From Mycobacterium avium subsp. avium (GTDB lineage: Bacteria > Actinomycetota > Actinomycetes > Mycobacteriales > Mycobacteriaceae), in contig NZ_CP046507.1 of the NCBI RefSeq assembly GCF_009741445.1, positions 3,224,001 to 3,288,000 on the forward strand: a stretch of DNA of 64,000 nucleotides, in the 5' to 3' direction. Position numbers and translations under genes: made by a program. Under the pieces are notes generated by a model. That model was given only the letters and a program-made list of their open reading frames with translations, made no database searches and was not told the origin of the DNA. Of this stretch, positions 1 to 9,542 are shown piece after piece; within the stretch, counting starts at the first letter, position 1, and the number at the start of each line of letters is the position of its first letter.

Positions 1-94
1 CGACTGTGAACCCTGCCGGGCACTCGATGCAGCCATAGCGGCAGCCTAGCCCCGGACCGCCCGGCGGGCAGGGCGGGACAGCGTGACGGCGCGG

Positions 95-547
<453 letters not shown>

Positions 548-612
548 CTACGTCGCACGCCGACCGGCGGCCCCCGATGGTCGTCACCGGGCCGGGCTGG
601 TGGAATCGGGGC

Positions 613-1137
613 ATGACCGAATACGCGGCGTTTCTGCGGGGCGTCAACGTCGGCGGCGTCAATCTCAAGATGGCCGACGTGAAAAAGGCCCTGACCGACG
701 CCGGCTTCACCGCGGTGCGGACCGTCCTGGCCAGCGGCAACGTCCTGCTGCAGTCGAAGGCCGGCGCGGCGGCGGTGCGCGCGAAGGCCGAAGCCGCGTT
801 GCGCGAACGGTTCGGCTACGACGCCTGGGTGCTGGTCTATGACCTCGACACCGTGCGCCGGGTGGTCGACGGCTATCCGTTCGAGCGCGAGGTCGACGGC
901 TACCAGTCCTATGTCACGTTCGTGGCCGACGCCGCCGTGCTGGACGAACTCGCCGCCCTGCCGGCCGGGCCCGACGAGAGGATCCGCCGCGGCCCCGATC
1001 CGCTTGGCGTGCTCTACTGGCAGGTGCCCAAGGGCAGCACCCTGGACAGCACCATCGGCAAGACGATGGGCAAGCCGCGGTACAAGTCGTCGACCACCAC
1101 CCGCAATCTGCGCACCCTGGTCAAGGTGTTGAGCTAG
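613..1137 (+). CDS. DUF1697 family protein
   Basis: A 174-residue protein starting MTEYAAFLRGVNVGGVNLKM, the characteristic opening of DUF1697. The family signature continues with GFTAVRTVLASGNVLLQS near residues 30-48 and ends with the usual TTTRNLRTLVKVL. Proteins of this family are soluble and have no established biochemical function. An upstream in-frame GTG at 577 would add twelve residues, but conservation begins at the ATG chosen here. It is divergent from the Rv1155-like gene and is followed by the oppositely oriented GntR gene. Confidence 0.88.
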   Translation: MTEYAAFLRGVNVGGVNLKMADVKKALTDAGFTAVRTVLASGNVLLQSKAGAAAVRAKAEAALRERFGYDAWVLVYDLDTVRRVVDGYPFEREVDGYQSYVTFVADAAVLDELAALPAGPDERIRRGPDPLGVLYWQVPKGSTLDSTIGKTMGKPRYKSSTTTRNLRTLVKVLS

Positions 1138-1188
1138 CCGTCGCAAAACCCCACGGCGGCAAGGCTTTTCAGCCCCCGTCCGGGCTTC

Positions 1189-1554
1189 TCACTCGTCGGG
1201 CACCGATTCGATGTAGCGCACGGCGTCGGCCTTGTCCAACCCCAGGCCGCGTGCCACCCGGACGTACTCGCGGGCCGCGGCCGCCATCGCGGCGTCGGTG
1301 GGGTCGTAGCGGGCGACGAAAGTGCCGAAGCGGCCCCGGGTTTCGATGATGGCGGCCGATTCCAGCTCGCGGTAGGCGCGGGCCACGGTGTTGACGGCGA
1401 CGCCGAGCTGGCCGGCCAGCTCCCGCACGGTGGGCAGCCGGGTGCCGGGTGGCAGCGCGCCCTCGCGCACCCCCTCGATCACCTGCGTCCTGAGCTGGTC
1501 GAAAAGCGGCTTGCCCGCCTTCATGTCGACCCGCAACCAGTCACCCAGCTCCAC
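1189..1554 (-). CDS. GntR/YtrA-type transcriptional regulator
   Basis: A compact 121-residue regulator consisting almost only of the GntR winged helix. [16 protein letters not shown] leads into [19 protein letters not shown] and the recognition helix [12 protein letters not shown] (about residues 56-67), followed by the wing RGRFGTFVA. There is no effector domain, which fits the short YtrA subfamily. It matches Rv1152 in length and position. It is divergent from the sirtuin gene with under 40 bp between start codons, so it probably controls itself, the sirtuin or both. Confidence 0.9.
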   Translation of the reverse strand: MELGDWLRVDMKAGKPLFDQLRTQVIEGVREGALPPGTRLPTVRELAGQLGVAVNTVARAYRELESAAIIETRGRFGTFVARYDPTDAAMAAAAREYVRVARGLGLDKADAVRYIESVPDE

Positions 1555-1591
1555 TCGTTCAGTATCGCTCAGCCGCGGCTATCTTGGTGGG

Positions 1592-2308
1592 ATGCGCATA
1601 GCGGTGCTCAGCGGCGCGGGCATCTCCGCGGAGAGCGGGGTGCCGACCTTTCGCGACGACAAGAACGGACTGTGGGCCCGCTTCGACCCCTACGAGCTGT
1701 CCAGCACCCAGGGGTGGCGCGACAACCCGCAGCGCGTCTGGGGCTGGTATCTGTGGCGTCACTACCTGGTGGCCGACGTCGCGCCGAACGCGGGTCATCG
1801 CGCGATCGCCGCCTGGCAAGACCACGCCGAGGCCAGCGTCATCACCCAGAACGTCGACGACCTGCACGAGCGGGCCGGTAGCCGGCCCGTGCACCACCTG
1901 CACGGCAGCCTGTTCGAATTCCGTTGCGCCCGTTGCGCAAAGCCCTACACCGGCGAGCTGCCGGCGATGGCCGAACCGGCGCTGGAGGTGCAACCCCCGG
2001 TGTGCGGATGCGGCGGCCTGATCAGGCCCGACATCGTGTGGTTCGGCGAACAGCTGCCCGACGAGCCGTGGCGGCGTGCCGTCGAGGCGACCGAGTCCGC
2101 CGACGTGGTGGTGGTGGTGGTGGGCACCTCGGCGATCGTGTATCCGGCGGCCGGGCTGGCCGAGCTGGCGTTGTCCCGCGGCGCCGCCGTCGTCGAGGTC
2201 AATCCCGAGGTCACGCCGCTGTCGGCCAGCGCCACGCTCAGCATCCGGGAGACGGCCAGCCAGGCCTTGCCCGGGCTGCTGCAGCGGTTGCCGGCGCTGC
2301 TCAACTGA
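1592..2308 (+). CDS. cobB: Sirtuin NAD+-dependent protein deacylase (class III)
   Basis: A 238-residue sirtuin that removes acyl groups from lysines using NAD+. [15 protein letters not shown] (residues 8-22) is the NAD-binding signature, [12 protein letters not shown] (85-96) the second one, and His104 in HHLHGS the catalytic base. A Cys cluster (CARC, then CGCGG) makes the zinc site. Tyr53 and Arg56 form the YxxR pair that gives class III sirtuins their preference for succinyl and malonyl lysine. The start is the ATG directly before the conserved RIAVLSGAG. It corresponds to Rv1151c and is divergent from the GntR gene. Confidence 0.94.
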   Translation: MRIAVLSGAGISAESGVPTFRDDKNGLWARFDPYELSSTQGWRDNPQRVWGWYLWRHYLVADVAPNAGHRAIAAWQDHAEASVITQNVDDLHERAGSRPVHHLHGSLFEFRCARCAKPYTGELPAMAEPALEVQPPVCGCGGLIRPDIVWFGEQLPDEPWRRAVEATESADVVVVVVGTSAIVYPAAGLAELALSRGAAVVEVNPEVTPLSASATLSIRETASQALPGLLQRLPALLN

Positions 2309-2315
2309 GCGCGGA

Positions 2316-2951
2316 CTAGGCGGGCCGGTGCGCGCGGCCCAGCAACAGCTCCGACACCGGCATCGGCGACCAGGCCGGCAACGTCCACTCCCGCCGCGAC
2401 GCGTCGACGTCGAACCCCGCCTCGACGATCGAGCGTTCGGTGTCGCGATGGGTGTGGCAGTTACCGAACAGCCGCGGCCACAACGTCGCATCGACGAAAC
2501 GCTGAAAGCGACCCCGCGCGCCGGCACTGGCGATGTGCTCGAGGTAGCGCAGCTGCCCGCCCGGGCGCAGCAACGAATACAGGCGCCGCAACACGTTCTG
2601 AGGGTCGCGCACCGAACACAACACCAGCGAGCACACCACCGCGTCGAACGGCTCGTCGCCGCCGACCGCTTCGGCCGTCTCGCCGGTCACCACGACCCGA
2701 ACCGGCACCACCTGCGCCGCGGCGCGGGCCCGGTCGGCCAGCCGCGGCTCGGGCTCCACCGCGATCACCTCGTCGACCGTCTCCGGGTAGAGCGGAAAGT
2801 TGGTCCCGATGCCCGCGCCGACCTCCAGCACCCGGCCGGTCAGGCCGGCCACGTTCTCCCGGCGAAGGGCCCGCACCGCCGCCGTCTCGTGCGTGGCGAC
2901 GACCGGCCAGATGCGCGCGAAGAACGGGTTGTCGACGACCACCGTTGTCAT
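2316..2951 (-). CDS. SAM-dependent methyltransferase (Rv1147-like)
   Basis: A 211-residue class I methyltransferase. Motif I is VLEVGAGIGTNFPLY (residues 41-55), an acidic residue follows in IAVEPEP, and motif IV is FDAVVCSLVLCSV. The LRPGGQLRYLEHIA block resembles UbiE/Coq5 and phosphatidylethanolamine N-methyltransferase-like enzymes, so a lipid or isoprenoid substrate is plausible but unproven. It lies downstream of mmpL13 on the same strand. The mmpL13 frame as sequenced stops inside this ATG, but a likely frameshift means the natural gap is about 80 bp. Confidence 0.88.
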   Translation of the reverse strand: MTTVVVDNPFFARIWPVVATHETAAVRALRRENVAGLTGRVLEVGAGIGTNFPLYPETVDEVIAVEPEPRLADRARAAAQVVPVRVVVTGETAEAVGGDEPFDAVVCSLVLCSVRDPQNVLRRLYSLLRPGGQLRYLEHIASAGARGRFQRFVDATLWPRLFGNCHTHRDTERSIVEAGFDVDASRREWTLPAWSPMPVSELLLGRAHRPA

Positions 2952-5374
2952 GCCTGTGTGCACCTTCCGCCTCGAATGAGCCTCAGAATAGGGTCCGACC
3001 GCCACACTCGACGGGCGGTTGGCCGAACGGCCGTCAACCGATGTTGGGCACCGGTTCGGCGACCGCGCCGCCGGGCAATCCGACGGATCCGACGGGTCCG
3101 AGGGCAGGCTCGGAGGCGGGGTTCTTCGTCGGCCGCCTCGCTGATGCCGAACCGGTCGTGCAGCCACGCCAGCGGCTTGGGCGCCCACCAGTTCCACCGG
3201 CCCATCACATGCATGAACGCCGGCACCACCACCATCCGCACCAGGGTGGCGTCGGCGAACACGGCAAGCGTCAGGCCCAGGCCGAACATCCGCATGAACG
3301 AGACGTGGGCGGCGATCAGCGCGGCGAACGACATCGACATCACCAGCGCGGCCGCGGTGATGACCCGGCCGGTGCGGGCGACGCCCAGCGCCACGCTCTC
3401 GTCGTTGGCGGCGTGCGCCCGCTTCGGGGTCGGCCGGGCCGGCCGGGCGGCGCCGGAGGCCAGCCAGTACTCGCGGATCCGGGACAGCAGGAACACCTCG
3501 TAGTCCATCGACAACCCGAACGCGATGCAGAACAGCAGCACCGGCATGTTGGCCACCAGCGTCCCGCTCGGCGTGGTTCCCAGCGCGCCGAGGTGGCCGT
3601 CCTGGAAGATCCACACCAGCGCGCCGAACGCCGCGGTCAACGACAGGAAATTGCACGCGAGCGCCTTGGCCGGCAGCAGCACGCTGCCGGTGAGCAGGAA
3701 CAGCAACACGAAGGTGATCGCCGCCATCAATCCCAGCACCAGCGGCAGCCGGTCCGTCACCGCGTCGACGCTGTCCCGGTTGACCTGTGCGACCCCGCCC
3801 ATCTCGACCGACCGGCCGGCCGGTCCGGGTACCTCGTGCAACCGCTTGAGCTGGACGTCGTTCGCCGTGGAGAACAGCGGCGCGGTGCTGCTCACGGTCA
3901 AAAACGCGCTGCTGTCGCCCAGCCCGGTGGCCCCGGCCGGTGGGCCCACCCGGGTGCCGCCGGTGAAGGTGCCGCCCGGGGCCGACACCGCCGACACGTC
4001 GGGCACCCGGGACAGCGCGGCGGCGTAGTCGTCCAGGTCGGCCGGGCTCAGGCCGGCGGCGTCGGGGATGACGACGGGCACCGAGGTCGCCGAGTCGTGG
4101 GCGAAGCCGCTGCGCAGCCGGTCGCCGACCTGATGCGCCGATGCCGACCGGGGCAGCACCCGGTCGTCCGGGAACCCCCACTTGACCGAGAAGAACGGCA
4201 GCCCGAGCAGCAGCAACAGCCCGACGACGATCAGGCCGACGGGCGCCCAGCGGCGCATCACGAACTTGCTGGACCGGTACCAGAACAGCTGCTCGACGGG
4301 TTTGCGCACCGGTTGGGCACGCCGCAACGCCCGCCGCAGCAGCCGGCGCACGTCCAGCGCGTCCAGCCGGTCGCCGAGCAGCACGATCGCGGCCGGGGTG
4401 ATCACGATCGAGGCGGTCGCCACGAACGCGACGGTGGCCACGCCGGCATAGGCGAACGACTTGAGGAAGTACATCGGGAAGGCCACCGTCGCCGACATCG
4501 ACAACGCCACGGTGACCGCTGAGAACAGCACGGTGCGGCCCGAGGTGGCCATGGTCCGGATCAGCGCCTGGTCCCGGTCGTGCCCCTCGGCCAGCTCGTC
4601 GCGGTAGCGGCTGACGATCAGCAGGGTGTAGTCGATGGCCAGCGCCAGGCCCAGGGCGGTGCTGAGGTTGAGCGCGAAGATCGACACCTCGGTGGTGAAG
4701 GTGATCAGGCGCAGCACCGACATGGAACCGACGACGGCCAGCGCACCCAGCGCCATCGGCAGTGCCGCGGCCAGCAGCCCGCCGAATACCCAGATCAGCA
4801 CCAGGAAGCTCAGCGGCAGCGCGATCATCTCCATCACCAGCAGGTCGGCCTGGTTCTGGGTGTTGATCTGGGCGTACTGCATGGCCGCGCCGCCGGCGCG
4901 GACGGTGACGCCGTCGCGGTCGTGGACGAATTGGTCGGCCAGGGTTTGGGCGTTGTTCTGCACGAAGTTCTCGCCGCCCTTGAGGTTGACGACGATGAGC
5001 CCGGACTTGCCGTCGCGGCTCACCAGGTCCGCCGAGGCCTGCGGCGGCGCGGTCCAGGGCGAGGACACGTTGTACACCAGCGGGGAGCGCTGCAACTGCT
5101 CGACCAGCTCGGTGCCCACCCTGCGGGCCGGGTCGCTGTTGCTGCCGCCGGGGGCGGTGACCAGGATCAGCATCTGCTGGCCGCTCTGGCCGAACTTGTC
5201 GGTCAGCACCCCGATGGCCCGGGCCGACTCGGAGTCGGGGTCCTGGAACCCGCCGGGTGACAGGCTCTTGGCGACCGGGATGCCGAAGACGGCGGCGGCC
5301 AGGAAGACCAGCACGCCCAGCGCGATGATCCGACGCGGGGCCGCGATGGCGACTCGGGCGATTTTCTGCAGCAT
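2948..5374 (-). CDS. mmpL13: MmpL13-type RND lipid transporter, probable 3' frameshift
   Basis: An RND/MMPL inner-membrane transporter of about 12 helices; MmpL proteins export lipids using the proton gradient. It starts MLQKIARVAIAAPRRII with a GGAAGG ribosome site upstream. Two MMPL halves are visible, each with a membrane bundle after a large periplasmic loop, including FALNLSTALGLALAIDYTLL and FGLSMDYEVFLLSRIREYW. The gene is single here, whereas M. tuberculosis has split mmpL13a/13b. The last about 60 residues are Arg-rich and unnatural. Removing one G from GGGG at 3118-3121 gives a tail ending VAEPVPNIG with a stop at 3034-3036 and about 779 residues, close to 13a+13b combined. Confidence 0.9.
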   Translation of the reverse strand: MLQKIARVAIAAPRRIIALGVLVFLAAAVFGIPVAKSLSPGGFQDPDSESARAIGVLTDKFGQSGQQMLILVTAPGGSNSDPARRVGTELVEQLQRSPLVYNVSSPWTAPPQASADLVSRDGKSGLIVVNLKGGENFVQNNAQTLADQFVHDRDGVTVRAGGAAMQYAQINTQNQADLLVMEMIALPLSFLVLIWVFGGLLAAALPMALGALAVVGSMSVLRLITFTTEVSIFALNLSTALGLALAIDYTLLIVSRYRDELAEGHDRDQALIRTMATSGRTVLFSAVTVALSMSATVAFPMYFLKSFAYAGVATVAFVATASIVITPAAIVLLGDRLDALDVRRLLRRALRRAQPVRKPVEQLFWYRSSKFVMRRWAPVGLIVVGLLLLLGLPFFSVKWGFPDDRVLPRSASAHQVGDRLRSGFAHDSATSVPVVIPDAAGLSPADLDDYAAALSRVPDVSAVSAPGGTFTGGTRVGPPAGATGLGDSSAFLTVSSTAPLFSTANDVQLKRLHEVPGPAGRSVEMGGVAQVNRDSVDAVTDRLPLVLGLMAAITFVLLFLLTGSVLLPAKALACNFLSLTAAFGALVWIFQDGHLGALGTTPSGTLVANMPVLLFCIAFGLSMDYEVFLLSRIREYWLASGAARPARPTPKRAHAANDESVALGVARTGRVITAAALVMSMSFAALIAAHVSFMRMFGLGLTLAVFADATLVRMVVVPAFMHVMGRWNWWAPKPLAWLHDRFGISEAADEEPRLRACPRTRRIRRIARRRGRRTGAQHRLTAVRPTARRVWRSDPILRLIRGGRCTQA

Positions 5375-5662
5375 TGTGAGCCCTTCCGCTGCCGGTGCGC
5401 CCCATTGCGCTGGCCGCTGGATTGTCCGCGACAACCTAACAAACGCTAATTTTCACGCGTCCAACAGTGTTCTCTTTAGAGACGCAACCGGGCGGTGTCA
5501 CCGTTCAACGGCGGCTTTCAAACCTGTTCGACAGTAAGAGTCCGCTCAGAAAAATATGCGGCAATTAAGCAGCTCACGGCGTATTTTGCGGCGCTGACGG
5601 CGGCGAACCTACCCGGAAGTAAATTGCCAACGTTTTCCGAATCGTGACTCAAGGATTCCTTA

Positions 5663-5809
5663 ATGGTGGCCCATACGCTCAGTGTCATGTGGATCGACGA
5701 CACAAGTGCCGACGTCATCAAGGTTGACTTCGAGGCCCTCTACCACGGCGACGTGCTGGTGGAAGGCGAGACCTCGGAGCAGTTCGACGAACTGCAAGCA
5801 GCGAGCTGA
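5663..5809 (+). CDS. Small acidic ORF of 48 residues, unknown
   Basis: Not a recognised family. ATG at 5663 follows an AAGGA ribosome site (5651-5655) at 7 nt spacing and encodes 48 residues beginning MVAHTLSVMWIDDTS and ending SEQFDELQAAS. The product is acidic, has no membrane segment and no cysteine. It sits alone between two leftward genes, preceded by about 290 bp of non-coding DNA and followed by a strong hairpin at 5894-5925, which gives it the look of a complete small transcription unit. An internal ATG at 5687 is an alternative start. The opposite strand has an overlapping ORF that lacks comparable support. Confidence 0.5.
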   Translation: MVAHTLSVMWIDDTSADVIKVDFEALYHGDVLVEGETSEQFDELQAAS

Positions 5810-5817
5810 GCCCGACC

Positions 5818-5880
5818 ATGAGCATGCTCGCACGGCTGTTAATGGCCGAACCCGCTGTCAGTCGATGGTTCCGCAAGTAA
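5818..5880 (+). CDS. Possible 20-residue micro-ORF
   Basis: Directly after the 48-residue ORF, an ATG opens a 20-codon frame reading MSMLARLLMAEPAVSRWFRK, basic and possibly amphipathic, ending TAA shortly before the hairpin. No clear ribosome site precedes it, so expression could depend on coupling to the upstream ORF. It is listed because it fills the space up to the terminator; it may be chance. Confidence 0.2.
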   Translation: MSMLARLLMAEPAVSRWFRK

Positions 5881-5893
5881 CCATTGTTCTCCC

Positions 5894-5925
5894 GAATGGG
5901 CCCCCGCGGATGCGGGGGCCCATTC
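5894..5925. terminator. Strong hairpin terminator
   Basis: A perfect 14-bp stem (GAATGGGCCCCCGC, loop GGAT, GCGGGGGCCCATTC) followed by GTTTG. It lies between the rightward small ORFs and the leftward SDR gene, whose stop is only 20 bp away, so it can serve both directions. There is no long U tract, which is normal for mycobacterial intrinsic terminators. Confidence 0.8.
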
Positions 5926-5944
5926 GTTTGCGTAGCGGTGTGGC

Positions 5945-6709
5945 TCAGCGGGGCGCCATGCGAATGGCGCCGTCCAAGCGGATGACCTCGCCGTTGAGCA
6001 TCGGGTTCTCGACGATGTGCACGGCCAGGGCGCCGTACTCGTCGGGATCGCCCAGCCGAGCCGGGTGCGGCACCTGCTTGCCCAGCGAGGCCTGCGCCTC
6101 CTCGGGCAGCGAGCCCAGCAGCGGGGTCTTGAACAGCCCCGGCGCGATGGTCACCACCCGGATGAGCTCGCGGGCCAGGTCGCGGGCGATGGGCAGCGTC
6201 ATGCCCACCACGCCGCCCTTGGACGCCGAGTAGGCGGCCTGGCCGATCTGGCCCTCGAACGCCGCGACCGAGGCGGTGTTGATGATGACGCCGCGCTCCG
6301 GGCTTGTTCCGGGCCCGATCGGCTCGGTCTTGGCGATCCGCTCGGCGGCCAGCCGCAGCACGTTGAAGGTGCCGATCAGGTTCACCCCGACCACCTTCTT
6401 GAACGCGTCCAGCGGGAACGGGCCGTCCTTGGACAGCGTCTTGATGGCGTTGCCGATGCCGGCGCAGTTGACGTTGATGCGCAGCGGTCCCATCGACTCC
6501 GCGGTGTCCAGCGCCTTACCGACGGCGGCCTCGTCGGTGACGTCGGCCTGCACGAACCGCGCCCGGTCCCCCAGCTCGCGAACCGCGTCTTCGCCGCGCA
6601 GGTCGATGACCACCACCTGCGCGCCGCGGTCGAGCAGGCGTTTGGTGGTGGCCAGACCCAGACCGGAGGCACCCCCGGTGACGACGGCGACGGCGTCCTT
6701 GATCTCCAT
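5945..6709 (-). CDS. SDR 3-hydroxyacyl-CoA/17beta-HSD10-like dehydrogenase (Rv1144-like)
   Basis: A 254-residue classical [17 protein letters not shown] (residues 9-22) binds the nucleotide and the following VIDLRG favours NAD(H); NVNCAGIG and the catalytic YSASKGG are present with the Ser in NTASVAA. The inserted segment [17 protein letters not shown] is typical of type 10 17beta-HSD/short-chain 3-hydroxyacyl-CoA dehydrogenases. It lies 63 bp downstream of mcr on the same strand, as Rv1144 and Rv1143 do, suggesting joint work in branched-chain or sterol side-chain beta-oxidation. A palindrome CCAA-CTGG-TTGG lies in the gap. Confidence 0.9.
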   Translation of the reverse strand: MEIKDAVAVVTGGASGLGLATTKRLLDRGAQVVVIDLRGEDAVRELGDRARFVQADVTDEAAVGKALDTAESMGPLRINVNCAGIGNAIKTLSKDGPFPLDAFKKVVGVNLIGTFNVLRLAAERIAKTEPIGPGTSPERGVIINTASVAAFEGQIGQAAYSASKGGVVGMTLPIARDLARELIRVVTIAPGLFKTPLLGSLPEEAQASLGKQVPHPARLGDPDEYGALAVHIVENPMLNGEVIRLDGAIRMAPR

Positions 6710-6754
6710 GCGAGTCCTTCCTGCATTCCCTTCGAATCCCGAGCCCCTAGCCAG

Positions 6755-6766
6755 CCAACTGGTTGG
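6755..6766. promoter_or_regulatory. CCAA-N4-TTGG palindrome upstream of the SDR
   Basis: CCAACTGGTTGG sits 46 bp before the SDR start and just after the mcr stop. It has the same half-sites and 4-bp spacer as the elements at 15612, 22129, 24805, 27924 and 29328 near the tandem-TetR island. Its flanks are GC-rich and differ from the AT-rich core of the others, so membership of the same regulon is only possible. Confidence 0.4.
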
Positions 6767-6772
6767 TCGGGA

Positions 6773-7855
6773 CTATACCCACTCGTCGAGTATGGCCGTC
6801 GCGTCGGTCACCGGCGCCGCGGGGCGCGGCGTCTCCGGGGCGGTGCGGGAGAACCGCGGCGCCGGCAGCGGCTGCAGTCCCCCGTCCACCTCGTAGAAGG
6901 TGTTGCGCTCGGTGATGTGCGGCTCGGTCTGCACCTCGCCGAAGGCCAGCACCGGCGTCACGCAGGCGTCCGAGTCGGCGAACACCTTGGCCCAGTGGTC
7001 CCGGTCGCGGCTGGCGAACTTCTCGGTCAGCGCGGCGCGCAGCTCGGGCCAGCGGCTGACGTCGTTCTGCCCGGGCAGGTCGGCACCGTCCAGGCCCAGC
7101 CCGGCCAGCATCGCCGCGTAGAACTGCGGCTCGATGGCGCCGACCGCGACGTAGCGCCCGTCGGCGCACTCGTAGGTGTCGTAGTAGGGCGCGCCGCCGT
7201 CGAGCAGGTTGGTGCCGCGCGCGTCGGTCCACATCCCCGAGGCCCGCATCTGCCACATCATCTGGACCAGCACGCTGGAGCCGTCCACCATGGCGGCGTC
7301 GACGACCTGGCCCTTGCCGGAGCTCTGCCGCTCCCACAGTGCGGACAGGATGCCGAGCAGCAGGAACATCGAGCCGCCGCCGAAATCGCCGACCAGGTTC
7401 AGCGGCGGGACGGGGCGTTCGTTCGCCCGGCCGATGGCGTGCAGGATGCCGTTCAGCGAGATGTAGTTGATGTCGTGGCCGGCCTGCTGGCTGCGCGGGC
7501 CGGTCTGACCCCAGCCGGTCATCCGGGCATAGATCAGCCGGTCGTTGACCTTGGCGCAGTCCTGCGGGCCCAGGCCGAGTCGCTCGGTGACGCCCGGGCG
7601 GTAGCCCTCGATCAGCACGTCGGCCTTGGCGACGAGTTTGAGCACGAGCTCGCGCCCCTGGTCGGATTTCAGGTCGGCGGTGACGATGCGGCGATTGCGG
7701 CTCATGGCGTCCTTGACGACACCGCCGGGGGCGCCGGATGGCCGGTCGATGCGCACCACGTCGGCGCCCAGGTCCCCCAGGATCATCGCGGCGTGCGGGC
7801 CCGGCCCGATGCCGGACAACTCGACAACACGCAGTCCCTGCAACGGTCCAGCCAT
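6773..7855 (-). CDS. mcr: Alpha-methylacyl-CoA racemase
   Basis: A 360-residue class III CoA-transferase-fold enzyme, exactly the length of M. tuberculosis MCR (Rv1143). It epimerises the 2-methyl centre of branched acyl-CoAs, including sterol side chains, so that they can enter beta-oxidation. It opens [20 protein letters not shown]; the catalytic pair is His127 (AGHDINY) and Asp157 (LVGDFGGGS), one residue offset from the published numbering. It is upstream of an Rv1144-like dehydrogenase and divergent from echA10, forming a small lipid-oxidation group. Confidence 0.95.
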   Translation of the reverse strand: MAGPLQGLRVVELSGIGPGPHAAMILGDLGADVVRIDRPSGAPGGVVKDAMSRNRRIVTADLKSDQGRELVLKLVAKADVLIEGYRPGVTERLGLGPQDCAKVNDRLIYARMTGWGQTGPRSQQAGHDINYISLNGILHAIGRANERPVPPLNLVGDFGGGSMFLLLGILSALWERQSSGKGQVVDAAMVDGSSVLVQMMWQMRASGMWTDARGTNLLDGGAPYYDTYECADGRYVAVGAIEPQFYAAMLAGLGLDGADLPGQNDVSRWPELRAALTEKFASRDRDHWAKVFADSDACVTPVLAFGEVQTEPHITERNTFYEVDGGLQPLPAPRFSRTAPETPRPAAPVTDATAILDEWV

Positions 7856-7973
7856 GATCCATCGACCTTTCGTCCGCTCTGACGCCGTCGACCGTTCGCC
7901 TCTAACAACCGGTCGATCGACATCTTCGCAGCCGTGCCGAAAGCCCGCGCACCCCGGTCACTTATGGTGAGCC

Positions 7974-8786
7974 ATGCCTTCATCCGCGATCGCCACCCTC
8001 GCCCCCGTCGCAGGCCTCGACGTCACGCTGTCCGACGGCGTGTTCTCGGTGACCATCAACCGGCCCGACAGCCTGAATTCCCTGACCGTTCCGGTGATCA
8101 CCGGGATCGCCGACGCGATGGAGTACGCCGCCACCGACCCCGAGGTCAAGGTGGTGCGGATCGGCGGGGCGGGCCGCGGTTTCAGCTCCGGGGCGGGCAT
8201 CAGCGCCGACGACGTCTCCGACGGCGGCGGCGTCCCGCCGGACGAGATCATCCTCGAGATCAACCGGCTGGTGCGGGCGATCGCCGCGCTGCCCCACCCG
8301 GTGGTCGCGGTCGTGCAGGGCCCGGCGGCCGGCGTCGGCGTCTCCATCGCGTTGGCCTGCGACGTCGTATTGGCTTCGGAGAACGCGTTTTTCATGCTTG
8401 CCTTCACCAAGATCGGGTTGATGCCCGACGGCGGCGCGTCGGCGCTGGTGGCCGCCGCGGTGGGCCGGATCCGGGCCATGCAGATGGCGCTGCTGCCCGA
8501 ACGGCTGCCGGCCGCCGAGGCGTTGTCCTGGGGGCTGGTCACCGCGGTCTACCCGGCCGACGAGTTCGAGGCCGAGGTGGACAAGGTGATCGCACGGTTG
8601 CTCAGCGGCCCGGCCGTCGCGTTCGCCAAGACCAAGCTGGCGATCAACGCGGCCACGCTCACCGAACTGGACCCGGCCCTGCAGCGTGAATTCGACGGAC
8701 AGTCGGTGCTGCTGAAGTCCCCCGACTTCGTCGAGGGCGCCACCGCCTTCCAGCAGCGGCGCACCCCCAACTTCACCGATCGCTGA
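7974..8786 (+). CDS. echA10: Enoyl-CoA hydratase/isomerase EchA10-like
   Basis: A 270-residue crotonase. The oxyanion-hole segments are GAGRGFSSGAGIS and VVAVVQGPAAGVGVSIALACD, and IGLMPDGGAS occupies the usual active-site loop. A Gly/Pro context replaces the classical catalytic Glu at one position, as in several EchA paralogues, so hydratase activity should not be taken for granted. It matches Rv1142c in position and is divergent from mcr. A hairpin terminator follows immediately. Confidence 0.88.
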   Translation: MPSSAIATLAPVAGLDVTLSDGVFSVTINRPDSLNSLTVPVITGIADAMEYAATDPEVKVVRIGGAGRGFSSGAGISADDVSDGGGVPPDEIILEINRLVRAIAALPHPVVAVVQGPAAGVGVSIALACDVVLASENAFFMLAFTKIGLMPDGGASALVAAAVGRIRAMQMALLPERLPAAEALSWGLVTAVYPADEFEAEVDKVIARLLSGPAVAFAKTKLAINAATLTELDPALQREFDGQSVLLKSPDFVEGATAFQQRRTPNFTDR

Positions 8787-8789
8787 ATC

Positions 8790-8814
8790 CCGTTGCGCCG
8801 CAACGGCGCAACGG
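8790..8814. terminator. Bidirectional hairpin terminator
   Basis: A perfect 10-bp stem CCGTTGCGCC / GGCGCAACGG with loop GCAAC, starting 4 bp after the echA10 stop and ending 6 bp before the stop of the convergent CPBP gene. Confidence 0.75.
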
Positions 8815-8819
8815 ATTGG

Positions 8820-9542
8820 TCAGAGCCCGAAAACGGGCGGCAGGGCCAGCACCATGATCAGGCCCCACCCGCAGTGCGTCAGAACCGGCGCCAGCACGCC
8901 GCCGCTGGCCCGGCGTTCCAGCGCGCACACCGTACCGAGGATGACCGCGGCGAATCCGAGCATCGGGTTGCCGGCGGCCATGGTCGCCGCCGTGTACAGC
9001 AGGGTCGAGATCAGCACCGGGTGATACCGGCCCAGCGCGGTGTACAGCGCGCCGCGGAAGAACAGTTCCTCGGCGATGCCGTTGATCACCGTGATCGCCA
9101 CCACCAGCGGTAACCATCCGTGGTGGGCGAACAGCAGCACCCGGGTGATCAACGCGGACACGGCCGGGATTTCCCGGGCGATCAGCCCGCCCACCACGAA
9201 CGCGCCGCCCAGCAACAGCCCGACGGTCGTCCCGGTGATGACGGGGCGTTGGTTGCGGCCCCGCCAGCAGATGCCGCCCAGGTGCAGCGGGCCGGAGCTC
9301 AGCGCCCCGACGGTCCACACCGCCGCCAGGCCCAGTGTCAGCCAGTAGAAGCTGGACTCACCCGGATGGCGGCGCAACGAGTAGCCCAGCACCGCGGCCC
9401 CGAGCACCAGGGTGATCGCCACGACGACGCGTCGGCGCCGGACGATGGCCGGCGGTTCATTGTGGGGCACAGCAACATTGGTGATGGCGCGGCGCAGCTC
9501 GGCGAAGACGCTGGTGTGGTACGGGCTCGTTGACTGGCTCAT
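8820..9542 (-). CDS. CPBP (CAAX/ABI) family intramembrane metalloprotease
   Basis: A 240-residue polytopic membrane protein. The last four helices carry the ABI/CPBP active-site motifs: EELFFRG (Glu-Glu...Arg) and His in VLTHCGWG. An N-terminal cytosolic stretch of about 35 residues precedes helix 1. Members cleave prenylated or other membrane proteins, or act as immunity proteins; the substrate here is unknown. The ATG overlaps the stop of the upstream NmrA-like gene (ATGA), so the two are translationally coupled. Position suggests Rv1140 or its equivalent. Confidence 0.85.
   Translation of the reverse strand: MSQSTSPYHTSVFAELRRAITNVAVPHNEPPAIVRRRRVVVAITLVLGAAVLGYSLRRHPGESSFYWLTLGLAAVWTVGALSSGPLHLGGICWRGRNQRPVITGTTVGLLLGGAFVVGGLIAREIPAVSALITRVLLFAHHGWLPLVVAITVINGIAEELFFRGALYTALGRYHPVLISTLLYTAATMAAGNPMLGFAAVILGTVCALERRASGGVLAPVLTHCGWGLIMVLALPPVFGL

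Noticed and set aside
1..94. Left-edge sequence as part of a gene
   Set aside because: Too short to judge; no frame with recognisable protein sequence.
2316..5405. A 1029-codon frame covering mmpL13 in another frame and the methyltransferase
   Set aside because: The first 800 codons are Arg/Pro/Gly-rich shadow of mmpL13; only the C-terminal methyltransferase is real.
5518..5721. 67-codon frame on the minus strand upstream of mmpL13
   Set aside because: No family, no good ribosome site, and it overlaps the better supported small ORF on the plus strand.
7897..7925. GTCGACCG...CGGTCG inverted repeat between mcr and echA10
   Set aside because: Symmetry is imperfect and made of very common GC-rich words; not distinguishable from chance.
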